Assembly: GCF_013375555.1 (NCBI RefSeq)
Contig: NZ_JABXWB010000005.1
Span: forward strand, 1,129,501-1,193,500
Source: Sphingobium sp. EM0848
GTDB lineage: Bacteria > Pseudomonadota > Alphaproteobacteria > Sphingomonadales > Sphingomonadaceae
Length of the DNA stretch: 64,000 nt
Reading direction: 5' to 3'
The position numbers were made by a program, and so were the translations under genes. The notes below the pieces were generated by a model that saw only the letters and a list, made by a program, of their open reading frames with translations, did not search any database and was not told the DNA's origin. Shown piece by piece: positions 17,940 to 25,877 of the stretch. How positions within the stretch are numbered: the first letter of the stretch is position 1; the number at the start of each line of letters is the position of its first letter.

Positions 17940-19537
17940 GCGGGCCTGTCCTCGACACCAAGCTCTCGCCCCAGAACGAGACCTTCCGTGCCAACGCCTC
18001 GCACAATGCTGCGCTGGTCGAGGAACTGCGCGCCAAGGTTGCGGACGCCGCGCAGGGTGGTTCCGAAAGCGCGCGCGCCAAGCACATGGCCCGCGGCAAG
18101 CTGCTGCCACGCGACCGCGTCGAGCGGTTGCTCGATCCCGGCTCGCCTTTCCTGGAGATTGGCCAGCTCGCCGCCAACGGCCTCTATCATAATGAGGTGC
18201 CGGGTGCGGGCATCATCGCCGGCATCGGCCGTGTTTCCGGCCGGCAGGTGATGATCGCCTGCAATGACGCGACGGTGAAGGGCGGGACCTATTATCCCGT
18301 CAGCGTCAAGAAGCATCTGCGCGCGCAGGAGATTGCGCTGGAGAACCGGCTGCCCTGCGTCTATCTGGTCGACAGCGGCGGAGCCAACCTGCCCAATCAG
18401 GCGGAGGTGTTCCCTGACCGCGAACATTTCGGCCGCATCTTTTATAATCAGGCGAACATGAGTGCGCGCGGCATTCCCCAGATCGCATGCGTGATGGGTT
18501 CGTGCACCGCCGGTGGTGCCTATGTGCCGGCCATGTCGGACGAGACGGTGATCGTGCGCAATCAGGGCACGATCTTCCTCGCTGGGCCGCCGTTGGTACA
18601 GGCGGCGACGGGCGAGGTCATCAGCGCAGAGGATCTGGGCGGCGGCGACCTGCATGGTCGCAAGTCCGGCGTGGTCGACCATGTCGCGGAGAATGACGAG
18701 CATGCGCTCTCGATCGTGCGCGACATCGTCTCGACGCTGCAACCGGACCTCAATTCCGACCTCAATCTCCGCACGCCGGTGCCGCCGAAGTTCGAGGCTT
18801 CCGAGCTTTACGGGATCATCCCGCAGGATGTACGTGCGCCCTATGATGTCCGCGAGGTGATTGCCCGCATCGTCGATGGCTCCGAGTTTCACGAGTTCAA
18901 GGCGCTTTACGGCACGACGCTGGTTTGCGGTTTCGCCCATATATGGGGGATGCCGGTGGCGATCCTTGCCAATAATGGCGTGCTGTTCTCGGAAAGCGCG
19001 GTCAAGGGCGCGCATTTCATCGAACTGGCCTGCCAGCGGCGCACTCCGCTGCTCTTCCTCCAGAATATCTCCGGCTTCATGGTCGGCGGGAAATATGAAG
19101 CTGAGGGTATCGCCAAGAACGGCGCGAAGCTGGTGACGGCGGTGGCGACGGCAAGCGTGCCCAAGATCACCGTACTGATCGGCGGCAGCTTCGGCGCGGG
19201 CAATTATGGCATGTGTGGGCGTGCCTATCAGCCGCGCTTCCTCTTCACCTGGCCCAATGCCCGTATCTCGGTGATGGGCGGCGAGCAGGCGGCTTCGGTG
19301 CTGGCGACGGTCCACCGCGACGCCAGGAAATGGACGCCGGAAGAGGCCGAGGCCTTCAAGGCGCCGATCCGCGAGAAATATGAGCATGAGGGCAATCCCT
19401 ATTATGCCACGGCGCGTCTGTGGGACGATGGCATCATCGATCCCGCGCAGACCCGCGATGTGCTGGGACTTGCCTTCGCCGCCACGCTGAACGCGCCGGT
19501 TGCCGACCGCCCGCAGTTCGGTATTTTCAGGATGTGA
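17936..19537 (+). CDS. mccB: Methylcrotonyl-CoA carboxylase, carboxyltransferase subunit
   Basis: A 533-aa carboxyltransferase subunit that moves the carboxyl from biotin to 3-methylcrotonyl-CoA. It has the crotonase-like halves typical of Mcc[38 protein letters not shown], and C-terminal [22 protein letters not shown] with [20 protein letters not shown]. The length is usual for the family. It overlaps ivd by 4 nt and is followed 5 nt later by the biotin subunit, so subunits are made from one message. Confidence 0.95.
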   Translation: MSGPVLDTKLSPQNETFRANASHNAALVEELRAKVADAAQGGSESARAKHMARGKLLPRDRVERLLDPGSPFLEIGQLAANGLYHNEVPGAGIIAGIGRVSGRQVMIACNDATVKGGTYYPVSVKKHLRAQEIALENRLPCVYLVDSGGANLPNQAEVFPDREHFGRIFYNQANMSARGIPQIACVMGSCTAGGAYVPAMSDETVIVRNQGTIFLAGPPLVQAATGEVISAEDLGGGDLHGRKSGVVDHVAENDEHALSIVRDIVSTLQPDLNSDLNLRTPVPPKFEASELYGIIPQDVRAPYDVREVIARIVDGSEFHEFKALYGTTLVCGFAHIWGMPVAILANNGVLFSESAVKGAHFIELACQRRTPLLFLQNISGFMVGGKYEAEGIAKNGAKLVTAVATASVPKITVLIGGSFGAGNYGMCGRAYQPRFLFTWPNARISVMGGEQAASVLATVHRDARKWTPEEAEAFKAPIREKYEHEGNPYYATARLWDDGIIDPAQTRDVLGLAFAATLNAPVADRPQFGIFRM

Positions 19538-19542
19538 ACGTA

Positions 19543-21384
19543 ATGATCCAGTCTCTTCTCATCGCCAATCGTGGCGAAATCGCATGCCGGATCATTCGCA
19601 CCGCGCGGCAGCTGGGTATCCGCACCGTGGCTGTCTATTCGGATGCGGATGCGGACGCACTGCATGTTCGTTCGGCGGATGAAGCCGTGCATATCGGGCC
19701 TTCGCCGGTCCGGGAGTCTTATCTCTTGGGCGACAGGATCATCGCGGCTGCCAGACAGACCGGAGTGGAGGCAATCCATCCGGGCTATGGTTTCCTTTCC
19801 GAAAATGCCGAGTTCGCCCAGGCGGTCATGGACGCGGGCCTGATCTGGGTCGGTCCCAATCCCTCCTCGATCACCGCCATGGGCCTTAAGGATGCGGCCA
19901 AGAAGCTGATGCAGGATGCCGGGGTTCCGACGACGCCCGGCTATCTGGGCGATGACCAGAGCCCTGAGCGGCTGAAGTCGGAGGCCGACAGTATCGGCTA
20001 TCCGGTGCTCATCAAGGCGGTCGCGGGCGGCGGCGGCAAGGGCATGCGCAAGGTGGACAGTGCGGCCGATTTCTCTGACGCTCTGCTGTCCTGCCAGCGT
20101 GAGGCGGCTTCGAGCTTTGGCAACTCGTCGGTGCTGCTCGAAAAATGGGTCACCAATCCGCGCCATATCGAGGTACAGGTCTTCGGCGACAAGCATGGCA
20201 ATGTGGTCCATCTCTTTGAACGCGATTGCTCGCTCCAGCGCCGCCACCAGAAGGTGATCGAGGAAGCGCCTGCGCCGGGCATGGATGCGGAGACACGTGC
20301 GGCGGTATGCCAGGCGGCGGTCAATGCGGCCAGGGCGGTCGACTATGTCGGTGCCGGTACGATCGAGTTCATCGCTGATGGATCGGAAGGCCTTCGCGCC
20401 GACCGCATCTGGTTCATGGAGATGAATACCCGCCTTCAGGTCGAACATCCCGTGACCGAAGAAATTACGGGGCAGGATCTGGTTGAATGGCAGTTACGGG
20501 TGGCGTCGGGCGAAAAGTTGCCGAAACGCCAGGAGGAATTGTCGATCAACGGCTGGGCGATGGAAGCGCGCCTTTATGCCGAGGACCCGGTCAAGGGCTT
20601 CCTGCCCAGCATCGGCACGCTCGACCGGTTCGACATCGGCCCGTCCTATCGCACTGACACGGGCGTCGAGCAGGGCTCGGAGATTTCGCCCTTCTACGAT
20701 CCGATGATCGCCAAGCTGATCGCCTGGGGACCAGACCGCGATGCCGCGCGCCGAAAGCTGGCGCAGACGTTGGAGCAGACCACGATCTGGCCGCTCAAGA
20801 CCAATGCGGGCTTCCTCGTGAAGGCGCTGCATCATCCCGCCTTTGCGCAGGCGCGGCTCGACACGGGCCTCATCGCGCGGGAAGGTGATGCGCTGCTGCC
20901 TGACGCGTCGCCATCGGACGCCACGCTGGCCAAGGGGGCTGCCACCATCGCCGCGCCGGGCCCGCTGGGCGGCTTCCGCCTGAACGCGCCTGCCCGCCAT
21001 GAAGGCCACTTCCTCCTTGACGGCACGCCGGTGGCGATATCGGTGCAACCGTCCGCAGCGACTGAGGGAGCGGCAAACGCCATCCTGTCCGAAGGCGGGC
21101 AGGTGTGGCAGTTGCTGCCGTGGCGCGCAGGCGGGGCGGGTGGAGCCGATGCGTCGGATGGCGCGATCCTTTCGCCCATGCCCGGACGCATCATCGCCGT
21201 GTCTGTCGTCGCTGGCGAGACGGTGGCGAAGGGGCAGAAACTGCTGACGCTGGAAGCCATGAAGATGGAACACAGCTTGCTCGCGCCCTTTGATGGCAGC
21301 GTCGCTGAACTGAACGCCAGTGAGGGAGGTCAGGTGAGCGAAGGCGCCCTGCTGGCAAAGATCGAGAAGGGGGATGCGGCCTGA
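19543..21384 (+). CDS. mccA: Methylcrotonyl-CoA carboxylase, biotin carboxylase/BCCP subunit
   Basis: A 613-aa biotin-containing subunit. The biotin carboxylase domain starts LIANRGEIACRIIRTAR, has the ATP-grasp glycine loop VAGGGGKGMRKV and the catalytic region FMEMNTRLQVEHPVTE. A shorter-than-usual linker leads to a C-terminal biotinyl domain with the acceptor lysine K574 in EAMKMEH. The start at 19543 lies just after mccB; a longer frame overlaps mccB and is rejected. Together with MccB it makes 3-methylglutaconyl-CoA. Confidence 0.94.
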   Translation: MIQSLLIANRGEIACRIIRTARQLGIRTVAVYSDADADALHVRSADEAVHIGPSPVRESYLLGDRIIAAARQTGVEAIHPGYGFLSENAEFAQAVMDAGLIWVGPNPSSITAMGLKDAAKKLMQDAGVPTTPGYLGDDQSPERLKSEADSIGYPVLIKAVAGGGGKGMRKVDSAADFSDALLSCQREAASSFGNSSVLLEKWVTNPRHIEVQVFGDKHGNVVHLFERDCSLQRRHQKVIEEAPAPGMDAETRAAVCQAAVNAARAVDYVGAGTIEFIADGSEGLRADRIWFMEMNTRLQVEHPVTEEITGQDLVEWQLRVASGEKLPKRQEELSINGWAMEARLYAEDPVKGFLPSIGTLDRFDIGPSYRTDTGVEQGSEISPFYDPMIAKLIAWGPDRDAARRKLAQTLEQTTIWPLKTNAGFLVKALHHPAFAQARLDTGLIAREGDALLPDASPSDATLAKGAATIAAPGPLGGFRLNAPARHEGHFLLDGTPVAISVQPSAATEGAANAILSEGGQVWQLLPWRAGGAGGADASDGAILSPMPGRIIAVSVVAGETVAKGQKLLTLEAMKMEHSLLAPFDGSVAELNASEGGQVSEGALLAKIEKGDAA

Positions 21385-21848
21385 TGGCGGGGAAGTTTTT
21401 TGACCAGTGGACAGTTGGCGAGACGCTGGCCCACGAAATCCGCCGGACGGTGACGGAGACGGACAATCTTCTCTTCTCGACCATGACCCATAATCCGCAA
21501 CCTTTGCACATCGATCTTGAAGCGGCGAAGGCGAGCGAATTTGGGCAAATACTGGTCAACGGTACCTTCACCTTCTCGCTGATGATCGGCCTGTCGGTGG
21601 GCGACACGACGCTGGGCACGCTGGTCGCCAATCTGGGCTATGACAAGCTGGTCATGCCCAAGCCCGTCTTCATCGGTGACACACTGCGCGCCGAAAGCGA
21701 GGTGACAGATCTCAAACCCAGCAAGTCGCGGCCCGGTGCGGGCATCGTCACCTTCACCCATCGCCTGATTAACCAGCGGGACGAGGTGGTGTGTCAGTGC
21801 CTGCGCATGGCGCTGATCAAGGGCAGCCCAAAGGAAATGCACGCGTGA
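21384..21848 (+). CDS. MaoC-family hot-dog hydratase
   Basis: A 154-aa hot-dog protein with the MaoC/hydratase-2 signature in STMTHNPQPLHIDLEAAK, followed by LVNGTFTFSLMIGLSV. It shares one base with the mccA stop (TGATG), so it is the last gene of the leucine operon. Many such operons carry a crotonase-type methylglutaconyl-CoA hydratase (LiuC) here instead; this protein may serve a hydratase step, though MaoC proteins of this length also act in other CoA pathways. HMG-CoA lyase is not in the window. Confidence 0.75.
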   Translation: MAGKFFDQWTVGETLAHEIRRTVTETDNLLFSTMTHNPQPLHIDLEAAKASEFGQILVNGTFTFSLMIGLSVGDTTLGTLVANLGYDKLVMPKPVFIGDTLRAESEVTDLKPSKSRPGAGIVTFTHRLINQRDEVVCQCLRMALIKGSPKEMHA

Positions 21849-22306
21849 AATTGCGCTCGCTGCTCTTGATCCAATACCCCGTTTTCAGGCGCCTTGGCCG
21901 GTGTTTATCAACAATCTCATTCAATTGATTTTGCCTTCGAGCGGCCCCGTCAAGAAAGTCGATTGGCGTGCGCGCACCCCTGCGTTTCGCCTGATGGCAA
22001 GGCGAGCGGTGGCCGCAACCTAAGCTCTGGCATCCAAATCGCGTCGCGGCCAATTTTGCATATTTTTTATATCATTGATTCCTGATGTCCCGGAAGGGGC
22101 GGATCAATTTGCATCTGCTATGATAATTTGCGTTATGGTATGATATAAAATCTACGCAAATGAAAAATATAAATGGATATAATTTCGTAAAATATCAAAA
22201 AATATTGAATTATTGTACGAAAATTGGCTCCTGTTTGATTTCGGTCAATTACGTCCGGCCATGACGTTCGATAAGCTGCATTTCTGGAAACGAAGGAGTA
22301 TCCGGA
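21849..22306. other. Intergenic region, promoter of cassette A
   Basis: A 458-nt gap whose last 200 nt are very AT-rich. TTTCGTA (22183-22189) and TACGAAA (22216-22222) form an inverted repeat with a 26-nt spacer, a possible operator for the following dioxygenase-monooxygenase-oxygenase operon. No regulator gene lies next to it. No small gene was seen. Confidence 0.4.
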
Positions 22307-23221
22307 ATGCAGCCAAATGCTCTGTCCTATGTGGTCATAAAGGCCCGTGAGATCGAAGCATGGCGTGTCTTTGGGCAACAGGTGCTCGGTATGAGGGCAC
22401 AGGATGTCGCCGGCGGTCTGGCGCTGCGGATGGATGAGCGCGCGGGCCGTCTGTTCGTCGAGAAAGGCGAGGAGGATCGCTATTTCGCGTCAGGTTGGGA
22501 GTTGCACTCCGCCGGGGCATTTCATGCCGCGAAGGAGACGTTGGCTCGTCATGGCGTCACCTGTCATCAGGCGACGCAGGCGGAACGTGACCTTCGCCAT
22601 GTCTTCGATATGGTCTGGTTCCATGATCCAGCCGGGAACCGGCATGAGCTTGCCTATGGCTATGTGAGCGATTTCGAACGCTTTGTCTCGCCCGTCGGCG
22701 TATCGGGCTTCGTTACCGGCGATCTGGGCCTTGGCCATGCTGTGTTGCCCGCGCCGAATATCCATGAAACCCGCGATTTCCTGACGAATATTCTGGGTTT
22801 CGGGCTGGCGGACATATTGGTGCATCGGCCGGCGCCCGGAATCGAGCAGCGGATCGATTTCATGCATTGCGGCAATGCCCGGCACCACAGTCTTGCGCTG
22901 TTCGAAGGGCCTGTTCCGGCGGGGTGCGTGCATCTGATGGTCGAGGTTGAAAGCCTCGATGAAGTTGGGCGTGCCTATGATCGGATGGTGCAGCAGGGCG
23001 TGCGGCTGATGGCCACTCTGGGCAAGCATAGCAACGACCATGTCACCAGCTTCTATTTCGCGTCGCCGGGCGGCTTCGCGATCGAATATGGCTTTGGCGG
23101 CCGTGCTGTCGACTGGGACAGGCACAGCGTTTTCGAAAGCACGTCCGTGAGCCTTTGGGGCCATGATTTCAGCGTCGGCTTCGGTGCCGATGAACAGAGG
23201 CATCTGGTCGATGCAGCCTGA
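22307..23221 (+). CDS. Type I extradiol (catechol) dioxygenase, BphC/HsaC-like
   Basis: A 304-aa two-domain vicinal-oxygen-chelate dioxygenase that cleaves a catechol next to its hydroxyls using Fe(II). The iron ligands H144 (LGLGHAVL), H209 (GCVHLMVE) and E260 (FAIEYGFGG) fall almost exactly where BphC has H146, H210 and E260. H193/H194 and H241 match the second-shell acid/base residues, and Y250 is present. AAGGAG precedes the ATG. First gene of a three-gene operon with an HsaA-like monooxygenase and a Rieske oxygenase; in steroid degraders these three types form the ring A/B-opening set. The exact catechol is unknown. Confidence 0.9.
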   Translation: MQPNALSYVVIKAREIEAWRVFGQQVLGMRAQDVAGGLALRMDERAGRLFVEKGEEDRYFASGWELHSAGAFHAAKETLARHGVTCHQATQAERDLRHVFDMVWFHDPAGNRHELAYGYVSDFERFVSPVGVSGFVTGDLGLGHAVLPAPNIHETRDFLTNILGFGLADILVHRPAPGIEQRIDFMHCGNARHHSLALFEGPVPAGCVHLMVEVESLDEVGRAYDRMVQQGVRLMATLGKHSNDHVTSFYFASPGGFAIEYGFGGRAVDWDRHSVFESTSVSLWGHDFSVGFGADEQRHLVDAA

Positions 23222-23246
23222 CCAATATCTGACGGGAGAGAAAGAC

Positions 23247-24440
23247 ATGCAACAGTCAAGCGCAGCGCAGGGCGACATTGGTCTGGCCCTGATCGATCGT
23301 GCCAGAGCAATGATACCGACCCTGCGGGAGAGGGCACTGCAGTGCGAAAAGGATTGCAAGGTGCCCGACGAAACCATCGCGGATTTCCGCGAGGCAGGCT
23401 TTTTCAAGATACTCCAGCCCAAGCGCTATGGCGGGTTCGAACTCGATCCGCAGATATTTTATGCCGTACAGATGATCGTCGCCGAAGGCTGCATGTCGTC
23501 GGCCTGGGTTCTGGGTGTCGTCGCGGTTCATAACTGGCAGCTTGCGCTGTTCGATCCTCAGGCGCAGGCAGATGTGTGGGAACCGGACGCGGGTACCCTG
23601 ATTTCGTCGAGCTACATGCCCAAGGCAGTCGTGACGCCGGTAGAGGGTGGTTATCGCATTTCGGGTCGCTGGGGATTTTCATCCGGCGTCGAGCATTGCC
23701 AATGGGTCTTCCTCGGCGGATTGGTGCCCGACCCGGAAGGCGGAGCGCCGGATTACCGCACCTTTCTGGTGCCGCGGTCGGACTGGGAAATCGATCATGT
23801 CTGGGACACGCTGGGCTTGCGGGGTACTGGTAGCCAGGATGTGATCGTCAAGGATGCGTTCATTCCCGCCTATCGCACGCATCGTTCCAAGGACGGGTTC
23901 CACGCCGGTAGCCCCGGATTGAAGATCAACGATGCGCCGCTCTACAGGCTGCCCTTCGGCCAGATTTTCGTGCGCGCCGTATCCTCGTCCGCGATCGGGG
24001 CGTTGCAGGGCGCGCTCAACGATTTCACCGCCTATGCGAACAAGCGCGTCAGCAACAATGATTTTTCCCGGCTGGCGGATGACCCGGACGTGACGATCAT
24101 CCTGTCCGATACGGCCTGCGCCATTGACGAGATGAAGACGATCCTGAACCGCAATTTCGCGGCGTTGATCGATGCCGCCAGATCGAGCGCAGATTATCGG
24201 CTGGATGACCGCTTGCTCTACCGCCACCAGTCGGCGCAGGTCGTCGACCGTTGTGCCCAGCTGATCACCCGTATGTTCTATGCCAGCGGGGCCGACGGCA
24301 TCTATCTCGACCGGCCGATCGGGCGGGCCTTCGTCGACATTCATTGCGGGCGGACCCACGTCGCCAACAATTTTACCAAGACCGGGCGGAATTTCGGCGG
24401 CGTCATGCTTGGCAAGCCCAATGCCGACACCTTCATCTGA
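23247..24440 (+). CDS. Flavin-dependent monooxygenase, HsaA-like (acyl-CoA dehydrogenase fold)
   Basis: A 397-aa oxygenase component of a two-component flavin monooxygenase with the acyl-CoA dehydrogenase fold. Features are FKILQPKRYGGFELDPQ, SAWVLGVVAVHNWQLALF, RISGRWGFSSGVEHCQWVFLG and the C-terminal GRAFVDIHCGRTHVANNF. It lacks the acyl-CoA dehydrogenase catalytic glutamate context and fits the HsaA/HpaB-like group that ortho-hydroxylates phenols to give catechols. Such enzymes need reduced flavin from a reductase (HsaB type), which is not in the window. GGGAGAG precedes the ATG at 23247. It would supply the substrate of the dioxygenase encoded just upstream. Confidence 0.85.
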   Translation: MQQSSAAQGDIGLALIDRARAMIPTLRERALQCEKDCKVPDETIADFREAGFFKILQPKRYGGFELDPQIFYAVQMIVAEGCMSSAWVLGVVAVHNWQLALFDPQAQADVWEPDAGTLISSSYMPKAVVTPVEGGYRISGRWGFSSGVEHCQWVFLGGLVPDPEGGAPDYRTFLVPRSDWEIDHVWDTLGLRGTGSQDVIVKDAFIPAYRTHRSKDGFHAGSPGLKINDAPLYRLPFGQIFVRAVSSSAIGALQGALNDFTAYANKRVSNNDFSRLADDPDVTIILSDTACAIDEMKTILNRNFAALIDAARSSADYRLDDRLLYRHQSAQVVDRCAQLITRMFYASGADGIYLDRPIGRAFVDIHCGRTHVANNFTKTGRNFGGVMLGKPNADTFI

Positions 24441-24474
24441 CGCACGCGCCCCAAAAAGAGAGGAACTCCCACCA

Positions 24475-25560
24475 ATGGCAAAAGCTGCTGAATATGGACT
24501 GGGGCCGCTAACCTACCCGCGCGGCTGGTTCATGATCGCCCAATCCTCAGAAGTGACCGACAAGCCGATTCCGCTGCGCTTCTTCGGCCGGGAATTCGTC
24601 GCCTATCGCGGCGAGAGCGGCAAGGTCTATCTGGTCGATGCCTATTGCCCCCACATGCGTATCCACCTTGCCCGCAACACGACATCCTATGTCGTGCGCG
24701 ACGGGCAGCAGGTGCAGGGGGAATCGATCCGCTGTCCGGGGCATGGCTGGCGTTTCGGGCCGGACGGGCAATGCGATGACATCCCCTATTCGACGCACGG
24801 CATCCCCAAGGCTGCCTGCATCCGTACTTTCCCCGTCGTGGAGAAGGCCGGATGCATCTGGATGTGGCATGACGAGGAAGGCGGCGCGCCCGATTTCGAC
24901 CTGCCCGATTTCGCCGAATGGGACATGGAGGATCAGGGCTGGGTCCGCTGGCGGATCGATGAACTCGGCACCTTGCCGGTCCATCCGCAAGAGATACTCG
25001 ATAACATGACTGATATCGCGCACTTCATTCCTGTGCACGGTAGCCGCGATATCGTCTATTTCGAAAATGAGTTTCGCGATCACAAGATCTATCAGCGCTT
25101 TGGTGCCGGTCATCGGACGCTGGTATCGGGGTCGGACGATCTGCTGGTTACTGATACCTGGTATACCGGGCCGGGTATTCTGTTGTCACGCATGGAAGGC
25201 GAGCACCCCTCCGTCATCATGATCTGCAACACGCCGGTCGAGGATGGCGTGGTGCGCGTCTGGTATGCGCTGATGGTCAAGGTATCGACGGGCCACGCAG
25301 ACAGCGCCGGCATTGCCATGGCCCGATCCTATCAGGATGTGGCGCTGGAGGCTTTCGCGCAGGATTTCGAGATATGGCAGAACAAGGAACCAGCCCTCAA
25401 TATCCTCCAGATCCAGGATGACGGACCGTTCCACAAGGGTCGCATCTGGCACCGCCAATTCTACAGTCCAAGGGAAAAGGCGGCCGATTATCACCGCCGC
25501 GTCAACGGCGTCCATGTTACCATCGACAGGCGTATGGGGGCAAAGTCGAAAGCGGCGTAA
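24475..25560 (+). CDS. Rieske non-heme iron oxygenase, KshA-like
   Basis: A 361-aa single-component-type oxygenase alpha subunit. The Rieske cluster is held by C58-x-H60 (YCPHM) and C87-x2-H90 (CPGHGW); the 26 residues between them exceed the usual 16-17, an insertion around NTTSYVVRDGQ. The mononuclear iron site is in NMTDIAHFIPVHG. The C-terminal half fits the KshA/cholesterol-desaturase type of catalytic domain. It should hydroxylate an alicyclic or aromatic substrate with electrons from a reductase encoded elsewhere. AGAGGAAC before the ATG at 24475 sets the start. Last gene of cassette A. Confidence 0.85.
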   Translation: MAKAAEYGLGPLTYPRGWFMIAQSSEVTDKPIPLRFFGREFVAYRGESGKVYLVDAYCPHMRIHLARNTTSYVVRDGQQVQGESIRCPGHGWRFGPDGQCDDIPYSTHGIPKAACIRTFPVVEKAGCIWMWHDEEGGAPDFDLPDFAEWDMEDQGWVRWRIDELGTLPVHPQEILDNMTDIAHFIPVHGSRDIVYFENEFRDHKIYQRFGAGHRTLVSGSDDLLVTDTWYTGPGILLSRMEGEHPSVIMICNTPVEDGVVRVWYALMVKVSTGHADSAGIAMARSYQDVALEAFAQDFEIWQNKEPALNILQIQDDGPFHKGRIWHRQFYSPREKAADYHRRVNGVHVTIDRRMGAKSKAA

Positions 25561-25585
25561 AGGGGGAAGACTGTAATCGGATATG

Positions 25586-25618
25586 TACCGGCGCGGTGGA
25601 CTATTGACCGCGCCGGTA
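25586..25618 (+). terminator. Bidirectional terminator between cassette A and cco operon
   Basis: TACCGGCGCGGT (25586-25597) and ACCGCGCCGGTA (25607-25618) form a perfect 12-bp stem with a 9-nt loop, 26 nt after the Rieske gene stop and about 115 nt past the convergent ccoS stop. There is no strong T tract. Placement between convergent operons supports a terminator role. Confidence 0.65.
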
Positions 25619-25733
25619 GCATGGCGTCGATGAAAACAGCTTCCTTGCCACGCGTGGGGCTCGGGATGCTACTGTGGCGGTGCCCCTGCGACTGCCGTCC
25701 ATCGCCCGACCCTATCTGGCGCTCGTGCTCACC

Positions 25734-25877
25734 TCATTCCTCATCATTGATCAGGATACGCATCGCCGCGCCGTCGCTATCCTCGAACTGCCCCGATCGC
25801 AGTGCCCAGAAGAAGGCGGCCAGCCCCAGCAGACCCATGACAAGGGCGATCGGGATGAGCAGGGTGAGACCGGTCAT
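25734..25877 (-). CDS. ccoS: cbb3 oxidase maturation protein CcoS
   Basis: A 47-aa single-helix protein: MTGLTLLIPIALVMGLLGLA then AFFWALRSGQFEDSDGAA. The helix followed by FxWAxRSGQFDD is the CcoS signature. CcoS is needed to place haem b and copper in CcoN. The start overlaps the ccoI stop by ATGA, so it closes the ccoNOQPGHIS operon. Confidence 0.92.
   Translation of the reverse strand: MTGLTLLIPIALVMGLLGLAAFFWALRSGQFEDSDGAAMRILINDEE

Noticed and set aside
22141..22222. AT-rich repeats before cassette A considered as a CRISPR or origin-like region
   Set aside because: Only one loose inverted repeat and no repeated units, DnaA boxes or cas genes.
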